From Prorocentrum cordatum (lineage: Eukaryota > Sar > Dinophyceae > Prorocentrales > Prorocentraceae): a DNA stretch of 64,000 bases. The notes beneath the pieces were generated by a model. It searched no databases, was not told where the DNA came from, and saw only the letters and a program-made list of their open reading frames with translations. Shown one piece after another: positions 1 to 9,092 of this stretch. The position numbers were made by a program, and so were the translations under genes. The stretch is taken from positions 102,001 through 166,000 of the forward strand of contig CAUYUJ010018325.1 in NCBI GenBank assembly GCA_963575745.1, read 5' to 3'. Within the stretch, counting starts at the first letter, position 1; each line of letters opens with the position of its first letter.

Positions 1-1
1 C

Positions 2-355
2 CAGGCGTGCGCCCCGTTCCTGGCCGCGCTCCAGCCCGATCGGCGCGACCTTGTGTGCCTGGAGGTGATTGGGTCCACGTCTATCTCCGAGGAGTGCAGC
101 TTGTTCGGCCCGAGCATACCCTACAACGACCTCTACGGCCGCCAGCACGACGTCTTGGGGGACGAGGGCTTCGCGCACCTTCTCGAGCTGAGCCTACGTG
201 CCCAGCAGGGGGGGACCGTGTTCTTTACGCCCTTGACTGCGACATGGCCCCCCTCGGACGCAGCCGCGCAGTCGAGGACCAAAGAGAACCCAGGGGGGGG
301 CATTAGCCAGCAGCTCATACACGACGCGAACCTCCAGGTCGAGCGGTGCACCATT
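2..355 (+). CDS. Exon of a 5'-truncated multi-exon gene, dinoflagellate family of unknown function
   Basis: An open frame runs in from the left edge (reading QACAPFLAALQPDRRDLVCL) and continues to a possible GT donor near 356. It holds a stretch FFTPLTATWP, then a charged run and QLIHDANLQVERC. From memory, this order (short hydrophobic strand, aromatic/Pro turn, RTK-like basic patch, AN-x-x-V-x-R helix) resembles a family of uncharacterised proteins repeated many times in dinoflagellate genomes; I cannot name its reaction. The true start lies outside the window. The ATG at 53 is internal to the frame and probably not the start. The next exons are proposed at about 480-640, 830-1,020 and 1,277-2,044. 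The boundary at 355 is a guess from the frame and a GT. Confidence 0.45.
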
Positions 356-479
356 GTCGGGCTCATTTGTTGGCTTCGGGGGGTGCCTGAGATCTAAATT
401 CAATGCCCACCCAGGGCGAAATCAACGAGGAGGGGGGGAGAAAGGAGGAACGGAAGAGCAGGAGGGGGAGGTGGACGTC

Positions 480-640
480 GACATCAGGATCACTGAGGAC
501 ATGTTCCGATTTTCGGCTTCAGGTGCATCAAGAGTGGGTGCACCCGAAGCCGTCGATCCTGTGGGTGCACAAGCCAGTGCATTGCTTGCGGACCTTGGTT
601 GCCAACGTCACGAGTCTCACGTGCCTCGGTGGTTTTGGAG
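480..640 (+). CDS. Probable second exon of the same 5'-truncated gene
   Basis: In the frame open from 403, the segment VHQEWVHPKPSILW and a following leucine-rich stretch look like protein, with a KP-S-x-L-W motif that I associate with the same dinoflagellate family as the preceding exon. The flanks on both sides (G-rich before, a C run at 745-760 after) look intronic. The splice sites are not fixed. Two other frames are open here, so the frame choice rests on that motif alone. Confidence 0.3.
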
Positions 641-829
641 GCGATACACTCGGGGAGATTCACATTATTTCTGATGATGCGGCGTTCAGGGGCCTGGAGA
701 AGGCCGCTGGGGGGAACAGAAATACTCGGTGGCACACCCAATACCCCCCCCCCCCCCGTCGAACCCTACATGGGTGCCCGCGTCCCCGTTGCACCACCCC
801 CATTGCAAACTTCCGCTGTGATTTCTGTT

Positions 830-1020
830 GCCCTCCGAGGCAAAACCATCAAGCTACGAGTTCCAAGCTGCGCCCGCGATCAGAGGCGCATTCATGCCAG
901 AGTTTCCGATTCAGTTCGTTCAGAAGTGCGCCGAGATCATTCGCGGCCTCTACGTGGCAGATCCAGCCAACCAGGCCCCGACGGAGTCTCCGATGCCAGC
1001 GTCCAGTCGCCCTGTTGAGA
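830..1020 (+). CDS. Probable third exon of the same gene
   Basis: The frame containing YEFQAAPAIRGAFMPEFPIQ, then a helix FVQKCAEIIRGLYVAD, is followed by a Pro/Ser-rich stretch. The 'aromatic-Pro-x-Phe plus amphipathic helix' pattern fits a domain linker seen in the same family (from memory). Sequence after about 1,020 becomes C/T-rich (1,080-1,260) and looks like an intron with a long pyrimidine tract, which leads to the acceptor at 1,276. Boundaries are approximate. Confidence 0.35.
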
Positions 1021-1276
1021 ACAGCGGATCGTGCGAGACCATTTCTTCGGAGGAGCGGCACCGCAATCGATGGCCTGTACCACCCTCCCTCTTCATTTTT
1101 ATCGGTGCCTTCATCCTCCTTCTCGCCCTCGCACCCGGACTCTTATTCCTCCTGCCCTTGGCGCACCTCCGCCTGTGATAGCCCTCCCCTTCTCGCCTTC
1201 AAAGCTCCCGCCCCATTCTCGTACTCGCACTCCTCATCGTCGACACCCCCCTCGGCCTATCTTTGTCGAACGCTAG

Positions 1277-2044
1277 GACGCGTCGGCTACCCCCAAGAGA
1301 CGGCGCCTGAGGGAGAAGACGAGCCCGCCCGAGCAGGTCAGCCAGAAGCCAGCCGATGAGGCGCAGTCCGATCTTCTGCCGAGCTGGGCGCCAGCACCAT
1401 GCAGCACGGCAGACGACTGGGCCATGGAGTACGCTCGGCGTCAGGCGAAGCGCGAGAGTTCGACGCGCCCCCCGCGCAGCAGCAGTTCTTCCTGGACGTC
1501 GAGGCCCGACGTGCCCTGGGCGGAGGTGTGCCCATCGCCCGCCGAGCGGATCATGGCGCGCCAGCTTGGCTTCAAAGTTGGCACCCAGCCAGCCGAGGCC
1601 GCCAGCAGTCCAGAACCCCAGCCTCTCGAGCTCGGGGCCTGGGTCAAGGGCCAGACTCCGCGTGGCGACATGGGCTCGGACACGCAGCCCCCCGTGGAGC
1701 AGCCAGAGCCACCAAGTCCCGAGGCTGGACAGGAGAGTAGTGGCCAGAATGACACAGAGCAGGAGACGAAGCTCGCGCAGCACCTCGAGGAGCCGTCGGC
1801 CGACACCCCGAAGCCGCTGGAGGACCAGTCGAAGGGCCCAGAACACATGGCTGCGCCATCGTGCACGCAGCAGCCAAACCCGCCGAAGAACCACGAGCCG
1901 ACGATCCCGAAGATGCCAGAGCAGCAGCGCGAGCAAACATCGATGTTGACGCAGGGTGGAGCAACGGCCGAGACACCCGAGCTCAGCGATCATGAGATGA
2001 TTAACTTGGCGTTCTGGCTGAAATTTGATCGCTTCAGGGACTGA
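1277..2044 (+). CDS. Terminal exon, Pro/Glu/Ser-rich low-complexity C-terminus
   Basis: A TAG just upstream (1,274-1,276) supplies an AG acceptor after a C/T-rich stretch. The frame is then open for 255 codons to a TGA at 2,042-2,044. It starts with a basic patch (TPKRRRLREK, a possible nuclear localisation signal), then SDLLPSWAPAP and a long Pro, Glu, Gln, Ser and Thr-rich tail that looks disordered, ending in LSDHEMINLAFWLKFDRFRD. The composition is not a simple-repeat artefact and one frame stays open. An ATG at 1,424 is internal and need not be the start. About 240 bp after the stop hold no repeat or ORF and may contain the 3' UTR. I recognise no domain. Confidence 0.5.
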   Translation, partial: DASATPKRRRLREKTSPPEQVSQKPADEAQSDLLPSWAPAPCSTADDWAMEYARRQAKRESSTRPPRSSSSSWTSRPDVPWAEVCPSPAERIMARQLGFKVGTQPAEAASSPEPQPLELGAWVKGQTPRGDMGSDTQPPVEQPEPPSPEAGQESSGQNDTEQETKLAQHLEEPSADTPKPLEDQSKGPEHMAAPSCTQQPNPPKNHEPTIPKMPEQQREQTSMLTQGGATAETPELSDHEMINLAFWLKFDRFRD

Positions 2045-2780
2045 AGCGCTGCCCGTGCACGCAGGTGCAACAAGTTCCTCCACTGCGGTCGGGCAGCGTC
2101 ATCATTTTTAACCAGATACCCCAGCGCTATGACATGGAGGGGGGCGAGTTGTGATTCAAATCAACATAATACCCGCTCTGACTGCATTGGAGGAACTTTC
2201 ATTCATTTTCTTATTCGTGGGAAGCCAACGCAATGCACTCGCAGTGGACGGAGTGCACGTTGACGGGAAGTTAAGCATCATGTTGTGCTTGTGAATTTCG
2301 CATCAGCATCATCATCATCAGCAGCATCACCAACAACATCATCAGCGTCATCTCGGTAATCATCACCAGCATCATCAGTCTGGGCATCAACATCATCATC
2401 TGCATCGTCATCATCTCCAACCCTGTCACCACCATGTGTAATCGTACTCGGTTTTAAGTTGTCAGGGCAGCTGCCTTTCGGAATGATGACGTGCGTACGC
2501 ATCATATTTCTGGGGCTGTCCGAATCGCGGTGGCCCTGGACCGTGTCGAATGGAGGCTTGACGATGTACGCCTGACTTGCGGAGTGAGAGGGCGGACACA
2601 TGACGGGGGACGGCGGAATCGGGGGATGAATACGAAGAGGGACGTTGACATAAGATGATGTACTGACTAGGAACAAGGGAGGGAGGCGAAGGACAATGAC
2701 CGAAGGAGGCAAGAGGGCTGAGGAGCCAGTGGGAGAGTGAGGATGAGGCAACCTCCCGTCAGACGGGGCCCCCTCCCGCC
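2045..2780. other. Intergenic stretch with a CAT/ATC microsatellite
   Basis: No convincing coding frame. Positions about 2,300-2,420 are a degenerate CAT/ATC trinucleotide tract, mirrored by the GAT-rich tract of the next gene. The - strand frame that crosses it (2,278-2,862) is Asp-rich only because of the repeat. Confidence 0.5.
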
Positions 2781-2784
2781 ACCG

Positions 2785-3071
2785 CGCCAGGACGTCTGCC
2801 AGTGGCTGATGAAGACCCCCGCCACGGTCAAGAGCACCGCGAAGAAGAACGTGCATGATCAAGACACCACGCCGCCCAAGAATGGCGCCAAGGACCCGTC
2901 CCGTCTACTGGCCATGGCAAAGATGGCAGACCAGATGCCGACGAGGAAGGCGCGGGGCATGTTCTTTGAATGGGACAGCAACTGTGGTCATGGGATGTTG
3001 TTGCTATCCGTGTCTGCTCGTTCGGTCGTGGGCCCAGCTCAAGTGCGCTGCTGGTTCGTTCGGAAAGCGTA
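2785..3071 (+). CDS. Possible exon, hypothetical protein
   Basis: After a CAG acceptor (around 2,784-2,790) the frame reads DVCQWLMKTPATVKSTAKKN and goes on with KNGAKDPSRLLAMAKMADQM and FFEWDSNCGHG. The mix of hydrophobic and charged residues looks like globular protein rather than repeat, and the frame is open to 3,072. It could be an upstream exon of the acidic-exon gene that follows, but I could not match splice phases. The function is unknown. Confidence 0.3.
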
Positions 3072-3210
3072 GGTAGGGTGGCGAACTGGTACGTGCAATG
3101 GCTGATTGGATTGGCCGATGGGCGTTCCAGATTGGGTTAGTTGCGCCCGTGGGACCCCAGCTCATTCGGAGACCGTTTCAGATTCGACCGACGATGCAGA
3201 CCAGTGATAG

Positions 3211-3456
3211 GATAGCAGCGGTGGGGAGGGCGATGATGAGGAGGACGATACTGCTGAGTATAGTGGTGGTTATGAAGATGATGCTGATGATGATGATGAT
3301 GATGCTGCTGTTGATGATGGCGATGATAAGGATGATGAGAATGCTGATGATGATGATGTTGACGATGATTATGATGATGGTGATGATGGTGATGATGATG
3401 ATGGTGATGATGATACTGAGGAGGATAAGGAGGATGAGGAGGAGGACGAAGAGGAG
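3211..3456 (+). CDS. Acidic exon (Asp/Glu-rich) of a probable gene
   Basis: The frame opens directly after a TAG (3,208-3,210, usable as AG acceptor). It codes DSSGGEGDDEEDDTAEYSGG and then a long Asp-rich stretch built on a GAT repeat, ending EEDKEDEEEDEEE at a GAG|GTAACAG sequence, a good donor at 3,457. The next exon begins in phase 0 at 3,504, so the two join in frame. Acidic tracts of this kind occur in chromatin-binding proteins. The GAT microsatellite alone would give Asp in this frame, so coding status depends on the splice match. Confidence 0.4.
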
Positions 3457-3503
3457 GTAACAGCTGCGGCGCCTCGCCCCCAACCCGCCGCTTTCTCTGA
3501 GAG

Positions 3504-3989
3504 GCCGTCATACAGAAGCTGAAGAAGGAGAAGGCCACCATCAAGAAGGAGAAGGCCACCATCCAGAAGGAGAATGCCACCATCCGGATGACGAAGAAGG
3601 AGAAGGCCGTCATCCAGAAGACGCTCAAGCAGACGGCCGTCATCCAGAAGACGCCCACTGGGAAGGTCGCCATCCAGAGGACGCCCAAGACGGGCAGCTC
3701 CAAGAAGTTGATCGAGGACAATGTTGCCGTGGAGAGCGAGCCCCTGGTCAGGAGCTGGAAGCACCCGATCATGGGGGACATCGTTGCTGTTTATGGGACC
3801 CACAAGAGTTACTCTCTTTTTTTCGATGCTGAGCAGAAGCGTCGTCTTTTCGTAGAGTGCAGCGCGTCGCATACCCCAGAGCACGCCGAGCTTCTCATGA
3901 AAATAATGAAGCAGTCTTGCTCGAAGAAGCTGAGCAAATCTTCCACTGTGCTGCTCCGTGCTCAGATGCTGGCAGCCGATCGGGATTGA
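3504..3989 (+). CDS. Lys/Glu repeat exon ending the acidic-exon gene
   Basis: The frame is open from 3,501 to a TGA at 3,987-3,989. After the AG at 3,502-3,503 it reads AVIQKLKKEKATIKKEKATI, then further copies of the same 7- to 10-residue repeat (core KEKATI, QKENATI, TKKEKAVI, QKTLKQTAVI, QKTPTGKVAI). A non-repetitive part follows with WKHPIMGDIVAVYGTHKSY, then AEQKRRLFVECSA and a C-terminal helix with SKKLSKSS. The repeat is likely helical or coiled-coil. The intron implied between 3,457 and 3,503 is only 47 nt, unusually short for a dinoflagellate; a frameshift is the alternative. The ATG at 3,588 lies inside the repeat and is unlikely to be the true start. The function is unknown. Confidence 0.45.
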   Translation, partial: AVIQKLKKEKATIKKEKATIQKENATIRMTKKEKAVIQKTLKQTAVIQKTPTGKVAIQRTPKTGSSKKLIEDNVAVESEPLVRSWKHPIMGDIVAVYGTHKSYSLFFDAEQKRRLFVECSASHTPEHAELLMKIMKQSCSKKLSKSSTVLLRAQMLAADRD

Positions 3990-5254
3990 TCTATCAGTCG
4001 CAGCTTTTGAGTGTACAGTATCTGCGCTGTCAGCGTCTTTGCAGCGACGTGGCATGACATGTGTCGCGATTGGGGGCTGCGCAGGGATGCACGCTGCAGG
4101 CTCGGCAGACAATGCGCTTCGATTGCGAGTTGTCTGTACTGTGCACGTTCGGTGACATTTTGCATGTACGTATACGACTCTCAGAGTCTGAACATGCTAT
4201 GCCTGAAGAGTAGGAGAGCTCTCAGAATGGATGTGGCGTGTACCACGATGCGCTCGGACTCATCGCCCGATGTCGAACAAGTCCCAGGATCGTCGTACTG
4301 AGCCAGGAACTCCGATGTGCACCCTGCTAGCCTCAGGGTCGAGGAGGTATGGGTTCCAGATTTCTTGTAGAACTGGCAGTCGGGGCGCTGAAGAAGGAAC
4401 GAATGTCGTTGGGAGGGCGATTTGTGTTCCTTACGTGTGTCACAGTCTCCTTAAGGTGTTCAGTAAGCTTTCGATTGAACGCCGAAGTTTAACGCATGGG
4501 AAAAGGGCCCCCGCTCCTTAATTAGGATTCCTTAGGTCAGCGCCCCGACTGCAGGAGATACGGATAGCAAGGTGGCGACACCACAAGCCAAGACAACGTC
4601 GATCGGTTTGGTAGCCCGTGCACCCTGTTCATGCCACACCCTCCCACCCCCCCACCCCTATAGAGCTCTCGTTCCAAAACGCGGGGGCATCGCAATTATA
4701 TCAGCGTTCCTTTCCCGTGCTCATCATCATCATTCCTCTATTGAGCATGTCCTCCCTGCTCCTCCTCGCAGTCATCCGCGTCGCCATTGGGCACCCGCGG
4801 GGCCACACCTTCTAATGTCAACGTGCCAGCCATGATACCAGCTGGCACCATATTGCAACGTTGTGGGGTCGAATAACTAGGCGCCCACTTGCCGTGCATA
4901 GTAATGCATAACATATGCGGTCGCACACCGAGGGGGGAATCAATATAAGGTGCAGGTGAGACATGGGGGCAACAATACAAACTGTGGGCGTCAAGTAACT
5001 ACAGGAACTCTGGCAATTTACTAACAATCGCCGAATCAAACAATATGCATGCATGAATCGCCCATTCATACCGACAATTATAAGCATATTGTCACGCATG
5101 GGCGATACATACGCAATGGGTTATGCAGGTTGTGAGTCCATAAATAGATATGCACATGCGTCGCAAATATTCGGAATGCAAGCACCTAATAATAAGTTTT
5201 GTGGATAGTTCAGCACCACGTCGCACATCACATGTGCATGTGAACTGTCGGCGA
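3990..5254. other. Non-coding stretch, no feature recognised
   Basis: Only short overlapping frames without conserved-looking protein. It has a less GC-rich composition from about 4,880 to 5,250, with palindromic 6-mers around 5,040-5,060. I see no repeat array, RNA gene or exon that I can defend. Confidence 0.4.
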
Positions 5255-5390
5255 CAAACGTTTGTCAAACGTTTGTCAAACGTTTGTCAAACGTTTGTCA
5301 CAAACGACAAACGTTTGTCGTTTTTGACAAACGTTTGTCGTTCGAGACAAACGTTTGACAAACGTTTGACAAACGTTTGTCAAACGTTTG
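5255..5390. repeat. Array of the palindrome CAAACGTTTG, ten copies
   Basis: Ten copies of the 10-bp self-complementary word CAAACGTTTG sit within 136 bp. They are separated by a single T or A, or by 5-8 bp spacers. Most are arranged head to tail with an 11-bp period. The word is not seen elsewhere in the window. Each copy can pair with any other, so the block can form many alternative hairpins. It lies about 340 bp upstream of the start codon proposed for the 5,731-11,084 gene. Confidence 0.9.
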
Positions 5391-5730
5391 GTGCCTATTT
5401 TTCAATACTAAAATTATTGTTCAGACCTGGTAATTAGTTTTGCACGAACTAGCTAAAATACGTGTCCATGTGTTATGAATTGAGTGGTTTGGCTATGCCC
5501 TAGTACCTACAATTAGGATTGTATTGTTAGGTGAGTGCGGCACACGTGCACGTATTTGTATCGTTGTGGCGTGAACCTCGCACACAACCCACTGCAACAT
5601 ATTCCCTCGACACGCTCGGGAAATATCACCTCGCACATTTCAGTGGCGGTGTGTTCGAGTTGATTTGGCTCCAGGCGGGGTCGCCGAGCATATCCTAGAT
5701 TATACTCTCGGTGCGCTGGCAGATTCCGCC

Positions 5731-5772
5731 ATGCCTCCAAAGGGCTCGAAACGGGGTGCTCCAGTGATCAAG
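5731..5772 (+). CDS. Exon 1: start codon and MPPKGSKRG leader
   Basis: Fourteen codons from ATG, MPPKGSKRGAPVIK, then AAG|GTTCGC donor. The following frame stays open for a while but loses the basic composition that resumes after the CAG at 5,949-5,951, where exon 2 starts in the same phase. Confidence 0.45.
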
Positions 5773-8700
5773 GTTCGCTTTGGGTTTAGTTGTGACCAGT
5801 TGGATTGTGCGGCAGGCGTTGCGAGTTGCCCCTTTAATGTTGCAAACTGGCGCAGCGGTTTGTGCGCCGCGTCAATTCGCAACTTGAAAAGGGGCTGCTC
5901 GCAGCGGCTGCCGCGCACATGATTTTGCAAAGCGCGCATCCTCCTTGCCAGGCCAACTTGAAGAAGACCGCCAAGACGCAAGCGCAGCCGAAGAAGCGGG
6001 GCGTCGCGCAGTCGAAGCAGAAGGGCAAGAGCAAGGGCAAGGGCGAGCTCACCTTGGCCGTGTACGGTGACAAGGGGACGTCCGGATATTATTGAAGCGG
6101 CTCGTAGAAGCACATTGAATAGAGAGCGGAGGGCGCACGCGGTTTTGAACAGTGTTATTGTTCCAGAGTTTCGTTCGAAGTAGATGAGTTGGGTCACCCA
6201 AGCCTCGTCACAATAACAGCCGTTCCATGCGATGCCCCGAAACCTCTCCGTCCAATAGTGCAGGTCGCCCCCCCCCCCCCCTTCCTCGACGAATCTAATT
6301 TGCTGGACTGGGGGCCCGAACGGGCATCGGCGGCCCCGATGCCCTGCGCGCTAAGTCGTGCGCCACTCCATGCAATGATTATTTATGGTAACTCGTTAGC
6401 CCACCCCCCCTGTGCCCTGTCCACCTCTCCCGCCTCGTCGTCGCCTCATCGCGGTCATCCCGTCGTGCGCTTACATGCGAGATAACGTGAAACAAGCACC
6501 CATCGAGCAGGAAGTCCACCGCCGAGCTGGTCCGCAAGGCGGAGGGCAAGTCGTTCAACCAGAGGAAGGAGCTCTTCAGGCTTGCGTTTTGAATGTTCGC
6601 ACCGTCGCGAGAGCGAGCGCGCTTGTGATCGGGCCACACGTGGGGATGATATCAGGGGCGCATGTAACGACGTGGATACTTAGCAGGTCGACGCGAACGA
6701 GGATGCGATGACTGCGATGTCTGCGATCGTCTTCGCCACCCTGTTGATGCCGTGGGGCATCAGCAGGGTGGCGAAGAAGATGTCCAACACAAGTGCCGAT
6801 TAAACGACATCTAACGTATCCCCATCGTCCTCGTCGCCGCCCGTGTTGGCCCGACCGCAAGCGCGCGCTCGCGTGCGCTCGCGACGGTGCACCATCAAAG
6901 CGTCTTGTCAGGCAATATGGCGACGGGGCCGATCCGAACCAGCTGCGCGCAATCTTTACAGCCGAGGAAGTGAAGCTCCTGCACAACCAATTCAGGACGG
7001 CCCGCAAAGACAACGATCGTGTCTCCACGGCCTTCGAGGAGGCCGACAAGTTGGGCGTGCGGGAGGGGAAGAACAAGGCGAAGCTCGGGTACGTGATGGC
7101 ATGGCTCAAGGACGCATTCGGTGTTTGTTTGTAGGTTCCTCCCTGCCCCACCCATATCAACATCTCCCCATCCAACCATCTATCTGTGACACCTCACACG
7201 CCCGTCCAGCTGCCCCACCGAACCAACTCATCGAACCTATTATATCGACGTCTGCCTCAAGCGCATCCCTAAACCACCCGCCACCACGACTGACCACTTG
7301 CATCTACTTACCCAACCTCGCTTACTCTACGTCGGCCAATATCGTGCCACGGCATGCTCGCCTACCAAGCCAAGTGCAATCGCCTTCCATGTCCAAAGGC
7401 ATCCGTGCACACTCGCACGTAGCGTCGCAGTTGAACATCCCCTTGACGTGCAACTGTCTCCTTCCCCCGCGCGCCCCCCTCCTCTTCCTGGCCCGCGGGG
7501 GAACGCGATCCTGACTGCTAAACCCCTCGGAACCGTATCAGCTTGACAGCTCTAGCGGTTGCCCCCTGGGTGCCCCATCACGTCCTCATCCTTCCCTCGC
7601 CCCGCCCCCAAATGAATGGGCACGAGGGCCCTGGCAGATCTAGACCCGCGCGTGATCTCCGAAGCGCACAGTTTAAACATCGCAGTTCTGCAGGGCCCAT
7701 CGATGCAGGAGACGTTCTGGGAGCTCTCGGTCAGCACCACGACCAGCGAGGGCATCAAGCGCAAGTCGGTCTGGAAGCCGTGGAAGCAGATGCTGGACAA
7801 ATACGGCGAGGAGGAGGCGGAGGAGCGGCTGGAGGCTGGATCCATCAAGGTCGCACTGGATGCCAACTAACAAGAAGTTGCAAAACGAGGGGGGGGGGCG
7901 GATGGGGGGGGCAAGACGGAGGAGGATGGACCACCTTCCACCCAACATCGTTCTAACGCACCCCCTCCTTCCATCGAGAGGGGGTGCCATTTCCCGTTGG
8001 CCAGTAGCGCGGGCTAAGTGCGACCCAGGCCATCCCGAGAGGAATCCGCGACGAAGGGGGGGGGGCAAAGGAGGAGAAGGAGGAGGAGGGGGAGGAAAAG
8101 GAGGAGAGACGAGTCGGAGGAGGATGGACCATCTTCCTCCTCCAAATCCTTTCCGTCAACCCCACCCTCCTTCCATTTGGACGGGTTGGAGTCCTCGCTG
8201 ACCTACAGCCCAGGCCCCAGGAGGGACCAGTGACGAGGGGGGGTGCGGAGGAGGAGGAGGAGGAGGACGACGAGGAGGAGGAGGAGAGACAAGAAGGATG
8301 AGGATGGACACATCCTTCTCTCCTCCTCATCCCCAGTACCTCGACGTGGAGGACGAGCACGAGAAGTCGTTCAGGCGTGACAAGGTCGGCACCGCGCGCG
8401 GCCGGAAGGCAATTGACAACGACGAGTTCCACAACCTGTCGTCTGGCCTGGGGTCCGCCAAGATGGTCGAGGACATCCGCAGAGGATTGACTTGTTTAGT
8501 TGTTTCAGAATGCTTAGCGAGAGGTATGGCAACTGGTAGTGTCTGGCAGTACCCGAGGTAGTGTAACGAGCCCCACTGCAGCTGGCAGTGTCTGGGGTGC
8601 ATGGAGAGGAGGGGCCAGCGCGATGCGTTGTTAGTAGCTGTTGGTAATGCACTGCCAGTTGCAGCGGGGCTATTGCTGCCACGCGTGCGCGAAGAGGGTA

Positions 8701-9025
8701 GGGGGTGTCGGGCATTGTGTATGTATATAAGTATACAGATATACACATGTACCGACATCTACGGCACATGTGTTCACACACATCGTACATATTGTTTGTG
8801 TGTGGTGGTTGCACGCATGTGCAATGTGATGTATATGCACAGGTAGAAGTACATGCGCGCTTGCAAAGATATTTGGGAGCCACAGCCCGATCGGAAACAG
8901 AGAGAGATAGAGATATTGATAATATGAATATAGCTAGACATAGATATGTAAACATAATTGCATGTATGCGTATATGTAGGTGTAACTTGATACGTGCACA
9001 TGGGGGGGGGGGCGGAGGGCGATAC

Positions 9026-9092
<67 letters not shown>

